A stretch of 12,975 bases of DNA, taken from positions 1 to 12,975 of the forward strand of contig JAHQWF010000145.1 in assembly GCA_029856055.1 (NCBI GenBank), read 5' to 3'. This document shows, one piece after another, positions 7,458-12,975 of this stretch (positions within the stretch are counted from its first letter, which is position 1; every line of letters begins with the position of its first letter). The notes under the pieces were generated by a model that saw nothing but the letters and a program-made list of their open reading frames with translations, was not told the DNA's origin and did no database searches. Both the position numbers and the translations under genes were made by a program. The DNA is from Candidatus Njordarchaeota archaeon (GTDB lineage Archaea > Asgardarchaeota > Njordarchaeia > Njordarchaeales > Njordarchaeaceae).

Positions 7458-8580
7458 TTTCTCGCACCTCAATCCTACTTGCTTTATCAAGGAGCTCCCT
7501 AACGAATGATTCGAGATTAATTCCTTTTTTGGCCGAGATAGGTATTATCACAAACCTTCCATCTAAATCGTATTTCATTAAGATCTCTTCTACCTGATTT
7601 CTTCTCGACTCTATCTCGAATCTGTCATTCAATAAATCAATTTTATTTAACGCTACTAATATTTGCTTATTACTTGTCAAAGCACCGATATCTATAAGGT
7701 AATCCATAATCGTCTTAGTCTTTATTTGTAACCAATCCAATGGGTCTGATGCATCTATTGTTAAGATTAATATATCTGAATAACGTAGATCCTCAATATT
7801 TATTTCAAATGATTTTATTATTCGTGGGTCAAGATCAATAACAAATCCAATGGTATCGATCAATAATAATTTTTGAGAATTTTGCAGTCTTGAATACTTA
7901 CTAGACAGAGTTGTGAAGGGGAGATCGCTAACTGGCTTATTCTCATACGTAAGAGAGTTAAATAAAGTAGTCTTACCAGCATTATAGTACCCAGTTATAC
8001 AAGCAAGCACAAACCCCTTCTCTTTCCTCTCAAATATTAACCGTATTTTTTCTTCTCTGTGTTTTTGAATTTCAAGCCGAATTTTCTTCATTCTCCTTCT
8101 TAGCTCGGCAACCTTAGGACTCCAACCATACTCACCGCCCGCTCTTATAAAAGGCCGATCCTTCCTATGCTTAAGCGCTGTTATCAATCTAATATACGGG
8201 ATTTCCTTACTTATTCTTGCTAATTCTATTTGTAGTTTAGAGACAGCATCTGTTGCGTTTTGTACAAAGATCTCTAATGTTAGATCATACCTATCTAGGA
8301 CTCTAACTCCAGTCATCAATTCGAGATTCATTTTCTGGATACTTTTTAATGTGTTATAAACAAGAAGAACATCAACTCCTTTTTCTTCAATCACTTTTTT
8401 GATTTCCTCGATTTTTCCTCTACCAAATAGCGTTGCAGCCTTAGGCGCCTTTTTTACTTGAATTATTTCCCCAACCACGTTATATCCTGCCGCGATAGAT
8501 AGCCTCTTGAACTCTTGGAGTTTATAGCGCCAGTAAGCCTCTTTTGGTCTCCTAAGCATAGCTATTAAAGCATTCTGCAT
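7444..8580 (-). CDS. hflX: HflX-family ribosome-associated GTPase
   Basis: The protein has 378 residues. The N-terminal HflX domain shows GRGKIEEIK (53-61) and RVLDRYDLTLEIFVQNA (93-109), followed by a helical linker (about 155-187) of the type that contacts the ribosome. The GTPase domain has G1 GYYNAGKTT (197-205), G2 around FTTLSS (222-227), G3 DTIGF (242-246), G4 NKID (312-315) and G5 SAKK (349-352). HflX binds the large ribosomal subunit; bacterial members split stalled ribosomes, and the archaeal role is presumed similar. The ATG at 8580 has a strong ribosome binding site GGGTGAT (complement of 8586-8592), 5 nt upstream. It converges on gatD with a 14-bp overlap, so read-through from either gene would make antisense RNA. 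Confidence 0.96.
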   Translation of the reverse strand: MQNALIAMLRRPKEAYWRYKLQEFKRLSIAAGYNVVGEIIQVKKAPKAATLFGRGKIEEIKKVIEEKGVDVLLVYNTLKSIQKMNLELMTGVRVLDRYDLTLEIFVQNATDAVSKLQIELARISKEIPYIRLITALKHRKDRPFIRAGGEYGWSPKVAELRRRMKKIRLEIQKHREEKIRLIFERKEKGFVLACITGYYNAGKTTLFNSLTYENKPVSDLPFTTLSSKYSRLQNSQKLLLIDTIGFVIDLDPRIIKSFEINIEDLRYSDILILTIDASDPLDWLQIKTKTIMDYLIDIGALTSNKQILVALNKIDLLNDRFEIESRRNQVEEILMKYDLDGRFVIIPISAKKGINLESFVRELLDKASRIEVREIKGF

Positions 8581-8686
8581 TCATTATCACCCACTATATC
8601 ACCAAAGAACTATATGCATACCATTTCATAATGAGCAATCGCTTAAAAGTCTTAAAAACAGGAGTAATGATGAATACATTTATTTA

Positions 8687-8711
8687 GGTTGCTACAACTT
8701 ATTAATCAACC
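8687..8711. repeat. Inverted repeat, possible right-end palindrome of the decayed element
   Basis: GGTTG (8687-8691) and CAACC (8707-8711) are inverted copies with 15 bp between; an inner GTTG-CTA-CAAC (8688-8698) also exists. It lies where the right end of a minus-oriented IS200/IS605-type element would be. The rest of 8603-8706 is AT-rich and shows nothing I can name. Weak evidence. Confidence 0.2.
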
Positions 8712-8827
8712 GTTCTCCACTCCATCCACGTTTATCAATTTTTGTGAATTTTAAGGAGCGGATGGAGCGGTTCTCCCGTTCCATCCTCCCTTAACAGGAG
8801 GACTTCATCGGGGAGCGGAGACTCCCC
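8707..8827 (-). ncRNA. Candidate TnpB guide (omega) RNA remnant: three hairpins
   Basis: Read on the minus strand this stretch covers the last codons of the tnpB fossil and the sequence after it, the usual place for a TnpB guide RNA. Hairpin 1: GGGGAG/CTCCCC (8810-8815 with 8822-8827), 6-nt loop. Hairpin 2: TCCTCC/GGAGGA (8784-8789 with 8797-8802), across the stop codon. Hairpin 3: GGATGGA/TCCATCC (8760-8766 with 8780-8786), continued by CGG/CCG (8768-8770 with 8776-8778) after one mismatch. Hairpins 2 and 3 share bases and exclude each other. It is visibly richer in G and C than its flanks. Expression and any guide function are inference. Confidence 0.35.
8710..8786. repeat. Imperfect direct repeat in the decayed element's 3' region
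   Basis: CCGTTCTCCACTCCATCC (8710-8727) and CGGTTCTCCCGTTCCATCC (8768-8786) are similar copies about 58 bp apart. The intervening GGATGGAG (8760-8767) can pair with either copy, so the RNA could switch between two folds. Confidence 0.4.
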
Positions 8828-8958
8828 ACATTCTGACTTCTCTTATACAGGTTGTATGTGGCCGCGACATCTCTATTAAACTCCAACCCGCATTTCCCGC
8901 ATCTTAGGAGCTTCCGCCCATTCGGGCTTCTCTCTAGTTTATGCCCACATATCGGGCA
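8791..8958 (-). pseudogene. tnpB: tnpB (IS200/IS605 OrfB) C-terminal fragment
   Basis: The minus strand from 8958 to 8791 encodes 55 residues ending in TAA. They match the C-terminus of TnpB: a zinc finger CPICG...RCGKCG (Cys at fragment positions 1, 4, 20 and 23), then LEFNRDVAATYNLYKR (25-40), in which D30 is the third RuvC catalytic Asp. Immediately upstream in frame is a TAG (8959-8961), and there is no start codon, so this is a fossil missing about 300 N-terminal residues. About 21 further codons upstream, up to the next stop, are open and might be degraded TnpB (for example WESEINFRVS), but I am not confident of that. TnpB is an RNA-guided nuclease and ancestor of Cas12. The remnant lies between hflX and the promoter region of the AMMECR1 gene. 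Confidence 0.85.
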
Positions 8959-9089
8959 CTAAAAACTGCAACTTACCCTAAAATTTATCTCGCTTTCCCA
9001 TATTAAACCTATCTTTAGGAGGTTATATTACTTTTCTTAGTAAAATATGAACACATTATTAAAGTAATTAAATTTGATAGTGATAAAAA

Positions 9090-9740
9090 ATGCCTCTAAG
9101 AATTGATGAATTACGTGATGAACACGGAGTATTTTTAGTGAAACTAGCTAGAAAAGCTATTGAGACATTTCTTAGTAAGCGGAAAAAAATAGAAGCTCCA
9201 AAAAACGCTCCACAAATCCTTAGGAATCCAGCAGGAGTATTCGTTACACTAAATAAAATAATAGATAAATTTGAAGAACTAGGAGGATGCATAGGGTATG
9301 TCTTGCCAATTAAGCCCCTAATTGACGCTGTTATTGACGTGGCAATAGCTGCTGCAACGGAAGATCCACGATTCCCTCCAATAACATTCGACGAAATGAG
9401 TAAAATAATCGTCGAGGTAACTATTCTAACCCCACCAGAAAAAATAGATGTCTCTGATCCAAATGAATATCTAACTAAAATTAAGATAGGGAGAGATGGT
9501 CTCCTATTGAGATATGGGTCAATATATGGCACACTGCTGCCTCAGGTCCCTGTTGAGTATAACTGGAATGTAAAAGAATTCCTAGATAATTTATGTCTGA
9601 AAGCTGGGTTACCATTGAAATGTTGGAAAAATCTAGATGTAGAGATCTATTCCTATCAAGCAGCTATATGGAAAGAGAAAGAACCGCGAGGAGACATAAT
9701 AAGAGTTCGATTGGATAAAAATCTTGTCAACATTGATTAG
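9090..9740 (+). CDS. AMMECR1-domain protein
   Basis: This 216-residue protein covers the whole AMMECR1 domain (TIGR00296 type). It contains GGCIGYVLP (65-73), the counterpart of the conserved LRGCIG loop, then DPRFPPI (92-98), IGRDGLLL (133-140) and LLPQVPVEYNW (149-159). The family is cytosolic and conserved from archaea to humans, and its biochemical role is unsettled. In many prokaryotes it occurs with a Memo-like protein and a radical SAM enzyme, neither of which is next to it here. The ATG start has a weak GTGAT about 5 nt upstream and an AT-rich promoter region. The tnpB fossil lies just before it, so the upstream region may have been altered by the insertion. nep1 follows after 29 nt. 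Confidence 0.92.
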   Translation: MPLRIDELRDEHGVFLVKLARKAIETFLSKRKKIEAPKNAPQILRNPAGVFVTLNKIIDKFEELGGCIGYVLPIKPLIDAVIDVAIAAATEDPRFPPITFDEMSKIIVEVTILTPPEKIDVSDPNEYLTKIKIGRDGLLLRYGSIYGTLLPQVPVEYNWNVKEFLDNLCLKAGLPLKCWKNLDVEIYSYQAAIWKEKEPRGDIIRVRLDKNLVNID

Positions 9741-9769
9741 TTAATCTTTAATCATTAGAAGGGCTCCTT

Positions 9770-10507
9770 ATGACCAAAAATCACTCGCTTAGTATTGTGT
9801 TTATCATTGCAGACGCATCAATAGAAACAATACCAGATGCTTTAATCAACGATCCTACAATAAAAAAGCATGCTTACAAAAAGGGGAAAAAACCCGGAAG
9901 AATCATACTTGATTCAACTTATCATTACAGAGCTATACAAAGATCCAATATCTCCATGAAAGAAAAAAGAGGGCGCCCCGATATTGTTCATAGGGCCTTA
10001 TTGCTAATGCTTGACTCGTTGTTGATTCAAACAGCCCCCATAACTGTAAGTATTTACATTCATACATTATCAAACAAAATTATTTGGATAAGTCCTAAAA
10101 CTAGGTTACCTCGACATTATGATCGTTTCATAGGCTTAATGGAGAACCTTTTCGCTGAAAAGTTTATCAGCGAGCCACACAGAAATATTCCACTCCTCAA
10201 GATTCTCCCTCTCAGCCTTAGAGACCTAATCTCTAAATATGATCCATGTTTAAGGATTGGTTTTTCTAGAAGAGGAAAATTGTTAGAAAATTTAGAAAAA
10301 TATTTGAGAAAACTAATTTCAAAATGTCTTAAGACTAGAAAAAAAGCTATACTAAACTTTATAGGAGGGTTTCCTTCTGGATTTTTCTCTAAACTAGTAC
10401 AAGAACAGATAGATGAATTAATCGCTATATCGAAGATTCCATTAAGCACAAGTTATACGTTGTGTAAGATAATTAATGCTTATGAAAAAATACTGATTAA
10501 TTTATAG
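9770..10507 (+). CDS. nep1: Nep1 (Emg1): 16S rRNA pseudouridine N1-methyltransferase
   Basis: Nep1 is a SPOUT-class, knotted, dimeric methyltransferase. It methylates N1 of a pseudouridine in helix 35 of small-subunit rRNA and helps ribosomal subunit assembly. The 245-residue protein shows HAYKKGKKPGRIILDSTYHY (34-53), the family signature GRPDIVHRALL (68-78), then GGFPSGFF (199-206) and ISKIPLSTSYTLCKIINAYE (220-239), the SAM-binding knot. The ATG at 9770 has no clear ribosome binding site; an AT-rich TATA-like stretch about 26 nt upstream (9741-9750) suggests a possible leaderless start of its own, or it is read through from the AMMECR1 gene 29 nt before. Its end faces the stop of the next gene with 7 bp between. 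Confidence 0.95.
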   Translation: MTKNHSLSIVFIIADASIETIPDALINDPTIKKHAYKKGKKPGRIILDSTYHYRAIQRSNISMKEKRGRPDIVHRALLLMLDSLLIQTAPITVSIYIHTLSNKIIWISPKTRLPRHYDRFIGLMENLFAEKFISEPHRNIPLLKILPLSLRDLISKYDPCLRIGFSRRGKLLENLEKYLRKLISKCLKTRKKAILNFIGGFPSGFFSKLVQEQIDELIAISKIPLSTSYTLCKIINAYEKILINL

Positions 10508-10514
10508 ATTTAAC

Positions 10515-11267
10515 CTATCGGCCTCTAATTTTATGGATTTTCGTAAAATGGCGCGTAAATGACACCTTCTCGCAAATCCCTAGAGAAATTATCCTCTCTT
10601 CACCTCTCAAATTGATTATATTATCTAATAAAACCAAGTATTCCGTCTCCACTCCCAAGAAATAAGGCAAATTCTCTAAGGAACTTAGGCTTTTAAAACC
10701 TTCTTGATTAGTTACTAAGCACATTATGACTAAATCAATATTAGGAATTTCTTTATTTATGTCGTAATTAACCTTTACAAATTTCTCTTTGGGTTCGATC
10801 GTATATACATATAATATGCCTACGTTTTTGTAATTAATTAGAACATAATCCCTTTTATCCAAAGAGCCATCGTGTTGTGTAGTATCTCCTAACTTACTAA
10901 TGTATACAATGTCGGTATCCTCCGACAAAGGAAGTATATCATCATAGTCAACTTCAAGTACATTAAGGGCACTAGATTCAATATCAATAAGATTCCTTAA
11001 TATATCCTTGTTAGGGATAAAAACAATTCCGATTTCAGACCAACTACGTATTAAATCGTTTAATTCTTCACTTTTCTTATAAAATTGGAGAAAATTGCGT
11101 GTGAAAATTGCTTTAACTTCATTATTGAAAAAATTATTGAAGTATTCTGGACAGTTCACAATTCGCTCTCTGCTAATTTCAGAATTAATAACCAAATTCA
11201 GTTCCCTAGAAAAACTAATAATTACCCCGTACCTGCTCACTCTCGCAACTTCAATTACACCGAACAC
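10515..11267 (-). CDS. Divergent NurA-like protein (tentative), start uncertain
   Basis: From the first usable start (GTG at 11265-11267) the protein has 250 residues. The C-terminal half resembles the NurA nuclease family in order and spacing: VYISK (121-125), a following Asp in KRDYVLI (138-144), VKVNYDI (164-170) and LENLPYFLGVETEYLVLLD (197-215), the counterpart of the GYP..L..AH block. NurA is the 5'-3' nuclease partner of the HerA helicase in end resection. This is from memory of the family and is tentative. The frame stays open 25 codons upstream of the GTG and encodes plausible protein, including IADYD where NurA has its first catalytic Asp motif, so the true N-terminus may be longer or frameshifted. 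No HerA is in view. It is divergent from the pilin-like gene at 11404. Confidence 0.65.
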   Translation of the reverse strand: MFGVIEVARVSRYGVIISFSRELNLVINSEISRERIVNCPEYFNNFFNNEVKAIFTRNFLQFYKKSEELNDLIRSWSEIGIVFIPNKDILRNLIDIESSALNVLEVDYDDILPLSEDTDIVYISKLGDTTQHDGSLDKRDYVLINYKNVGILYVYTIEPKEKFVKVNYDINKEIPNIDLVIMCLVTNQEGFKSLSSLENLPYFLGVETEYLVLLDNIINLRGEERIISLGICEKVSFTRHFTKIHKIRGR

Positions 11268-11301
11268 GTTTATCCCGGGCAGATTAATTCTTAAGCCATA
11301 C

Positions 11302-11320
11302 GCATCGTAGTCCGCGATGC
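11302..11320. repeat. Short hairpin in the divergent intergenic region
   Basis: GCATCG (11302-11307) and CGATGC (11315-11320) form a perfect 6-bp stem with a 7-nt loop. It lies between the NurA-like gene and the pilin-like gene. It could be an operator, but it also falls within the open upstream extension of the NurA-like frame and may be just coding sequence. Confidence 0.25.
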
Positions 11321-11403
11321 ATTGCTTTGTTAAATAATGTCATGACACAATCTAAATGACTTAAGCTTATTATGAATTTGATGAATATCTTAGCGTGATA
11401 TAA

Positions 11404-11853
11404 ATGTTTAGGCGAAGTAGGAAACCACTTTTGGATGAAACTGGGTCTCCAATGGTTGAAGAGGGCTTGCTAATTGGATTAGCTATCATGATATTCATAG
11501 CAATACTTGCTATTATATCTGATCTACTCAAGTGGATAAATGATCTCTATCAGCAAATTAGCAACAACCCATCGCTCCTTTTCTCGCTACCATTTCAGAT
11601 TGTGTTAGAAACAAACACGACTTTAGACGACTACATAAATTCTTGGACTAAATTACCAATAAAAGCAATTGAATGGCTGAAGGAAATATTCACAATAATA
11701 GTATATATGGCTGGGATAATAGGAGGCATCATGATTGTTTGGGGAGCGATTGAATGGGCAACAGGCTACGATGATAGCCGCGGTAAGAAGAACATCATAC
11801 GCGGAGCTGTATTAATGTTGATTGCCTTAGCTCCAACATTTATTGTTTATTAA
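11404..11853 (+). CDS. Pilin-like protein: class III signal plus VirB2/TrbC-like helical hairpin
   Basis: The protein has 149 residues. A basic n-region (MFRRSRK) leads to G14 followed by SPMVEEGLLIGLA; the Glu is at +5 after the Gly, as in substrates of archaeal prepilin peptidase. A hydrophobic helix (20-42) follows. A polar linker (43-93) then leads to two more hydrophobic helices (96-118 and 131-148) joined by a short basic loop, ATGYDDSRGKKN. The pattern GGIMIVWGAIEWATG...KKNIIRGAVLMLIALA is like that of VirB2/TrbC conjugative pilins. The ATG start has GTGAT at 11395-11399. The next genes look like a type IV pilus platform, so this is probably a surface-filament subunit. It is not a standard pilin, because a soluble beta-sheet head is missing. 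Confidence 0.75.
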   Translation: MFRRSRKPLLDETGSPMVEEGLLIGLAIMIFIAILAIISDLLKWINDLYQQISNNPSLLFSLPFQIVLETNTTLDDYINSWTKLPIKAIEWLKEIFTIIVYMAGIIGGIMIVWGAIEWATGYDDSRGKKNIIRGAVLMLIALAPTFIVY

Positions 11854-11885
11854 GCTTCTAATAATTAATTAGATGGTATCTCAAA

Positions 11886-12509
11886 ATGCCCGCATTGCCT
11901 CCATTAATCGCCTTAACCATCATACACTTATCGCTTAGTACTATCTTTCTTAAACTCATAGCATCACGCTCAAAGCAACTTAAATGTTCGATGATCGAGT
12001 CTTACGATAATCCCCTATTAATGATGATCCTATCATCTGTTTATCTCAGTACTGGTTCGTTAAGAAATGTTATCCAATTTCATAGAATGTACTTAAGTAC
12101 TTCTGAATTAAGAGACATGTGTAAGAATATAAATAATCATAAAAATGCGATCTTGCTTCAGGATACTTCTGAGATATTTAATAAATCACACATTAGCTTA
12201 AAGTTTCAGGAATTAATAATGAACCCTAACGTAACATTAGCTAATTTCAGTGACTTTTTGAAAACTATGGAGATAATTTATTCATTCGAGGAGAATTATA
12301 TTAACGAGTTAGACGATAAGATTTCTTTAATCCTATTTACTTATTTCTTCCTTCCATTTATTCTATCACAGATATATCTTATACTTTTTAATCATATCAT
12401 GTTAATTATAATTGTTGTTATACAGCTAATAGTATTAATATATCTTAAACAATACGTATTAAGAAAAATAAATGATTTCGCCAGGATAAGGGGTACGGTA
12501 TATGGATAA
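11886..12509 (+). CDS. Membrane protein resembling half of a T2SSF (TadB/TadC/ArlJ-like) platform
   Basis: The protein has 207 residues. One membrane segment lies at the N-terminus (about 5-26). A cytosolic helical domain (40-145) contains NPLLMMILSSVYLSTGSLRNVI (42-63), which resembles the first helix pair of T2SSF domains (hydrophobic helix, then S/A-G-S/T-L). Two further membrane segments (148-167 and 170-188) and a basic tail follow. A complete ArlJ/TadB-type protein usually carries two such units or more membrane segments, so this looks like one half. Family assignment rests on pattern and on neighbours, not on a signature motif. The ATG lies 32 nt after the pilin-like gene with only a weak ribosome binding site. 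The 3' end overlaps the next gene by 8 bp. Confidence 0.6.
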   Translation: MPALPPLIALTIIHLSLSTIFLKLIASRSKQLKCSMIESYDNPLLMMILSSVYLSTGSLRNVIQFHRMYLSTSELRDMCKNINNHKNAILLQDTSEIFNKSHISLKFQELIMNPNVTLANFSDFLKTMEIIYSFEENYINELDDKISLILFTYFFLPFILSQIYLILFNHIMLIIIVVIQLIVLIYLKQYVLRKINDFARIRGTVYG

Positions 12510-12975
12510 GGAGCAAACTGAATCTAGCATATTAACACTATTTAGTGTATTTGATGGAATAAGGAAAGGAAAAAATCTGGAACATATTTTATCCAAATTA
12601 AAACTAATTGACATAAATCCGTATCTTCTTTCAGATAACTCATTACATAAACTAATTTTGAACAAGCGATTTAGCCATGACAGAGACATAAAAATTCTTT
12701 TCGAAATAATTTCTACTGGGGTAAAGAAAGCTCCGACAAAGATAGTCCAATTGATTCCTAATTTAATTTTACTCTTGCAAAAAAAGAAAAAAATTGAGAT
12801 GAACAGAGAACAGAACTTGAATACTTTTATTTCTAAGACAACTATGATCATGATTCTACTCGCTCTTTCTTTCGGCCTTGTATTTTACGTCAACGTTAAA
12901 TATATCTTTTTCAGTGATTTCTGGACAGGCATTCATGGATTTAACGGAGCTATCATTGAAAAATATTTGCTCTGT
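12502..12975 (+). CDS. Second T2SSF-like membrane protein, cut by the window end
   Basis: From the ATG at 12502 the frame stays open for 158 codons to the last base of the window, so the gene is 3'-incomplete. The start overlaps the end of the previous gene by 8 bp (ATGGATAA), and GGGGT lies at 12490-12494, so the two are probably translationally coupled. Residues 1-112 form a helical cytosolic domain with LFSVFDGIRKGKNLEHIL (13-30) and a long helical stretch up to a basic, coiled segment LLQKKKKIEMNREQNLN (91-107). A membrane helix spans about 113-130 and perhaps another begins after it. The layout resembles the second T2SSF unit of TadC-type proteins. The match is by pattern only. A secretion ATPase might follow beyond the window. 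Confidence 0.65.
   Translation, partial: MDKEQTESSILTLFSVFDGIRKGKNLEHILSKLKLIDINPYLLSDNSLHKLILNKRFSHDRDIKILFEIISTGVKKAPTKIVQLIPNLILLLQKKKKIEMNREQNLNTFISKTTMIMILLALSFGLVFYVNVKYIFFSDFWTGIHGFNGAIIEKYLLC

Noticed and set aside
8687..8830. Repeated CCATCC/GGATGG segments as a possible CRISPR array
   Set aside because: There are only two imperfect copies and one inverted copy, with no regular spacing; a hairpin cluster after tnpB explains them better.
9068..9532. Open frame of 154 codons on the minus strand
   Set aside because: It overlaps the AMMECR1 gene, which has clear family motifs; the antisense translation is low-complexity and serine/isoleucine-rich.
10117..10449. Open frame of 110 codons on the minus strand
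   Set aside because: It is antisense to the nep1 coding region and has no independent support.
11085..11310. Two overlapping plus-strand frames of about 70 codons
   Set aside because: Both are antisense to the NurA-like gene and its upstream extension, and neither has a plausible start region.
12459..12851. Minus-strand frame of 130 codons
   Set aside because: The plus-strand frame from 12502 is coupled to the preceding gene and stays open to the window end; the minus frame is its shadow (Phe/Ser/Ile-rich antisense).

Overview
The window is an archaeal chromosome segment, AT-rich and densely packed, most likely from a member of Thermoproteota. The evidence is gene content: an archaeal single-chain Elp3, the archaea-only Glu-tRNA(Gln) amidotransferase subunit GatD, Nep1 and an AMMECR1-family protein. 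Signals agree with this: archaeal TATA-like boxes about 26 nt before several starts, GGTGAT-type ribosome binding sites, and GTG/TTG starts. The placement below domain level is a guess.

Layout. 1-1342: the end of a charged coiled-coil protein, a convergent membrane-anchored protein of unknown function, and a complete tRNA-Ser(GGA) with encoded CCA. 1343-2720: a likely operon of a COG1407-type metallophosphoesterase followed by two small membrane proteins, then a T-rich terminator. 2821-4239: an inverted repeat, a promoter and a class III PLP enzyme (aminotransferase or amino-acid racemase group). It converges on elp3 (4268-5917, minus). 6084-8580: gatD and hflX, converging and overlapping by 14 bp. 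9090-10507: an AMMECR1 protein and nep1. 10515-11343: a minus-strand protein with a NurA-like C-terminal half. 11404-12975 (window end): a surface-appendage locus.

Much of the central block serves translation: tRNA-Ser, Elp3 (wobble uridine modification), GatD (Gln-tRNA synthesis), HflX (ribosome-associated GTPase) and Nep1 (16S rRNA methylation). These are mostly single genes on alternating strands and not one operon.

Two regions deserve a second look. First, 8687-8958 holds a fossil of an IS200/IS605-type tnpB. Only the last 55 codons survive (four-Cys zinc finger and the RuvC-III Asp), without any start codon. They run into several hairpins and an imperfect repeat where a TnpB guide (omega) RNA would lie. 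Second, 11404-12975 encodes a small protein with a class III (type IV pilin-like) signal whose C-terminal half looks like a VirB2/TrbC two-helix pilin. It is followed by two overlapping genes that resemble the two halves of a TadB/TadC/ArlJ platform protein. Divergent from it is the NurA-like gene, whose reading frame continues 25 codons upstream of its first usable start.
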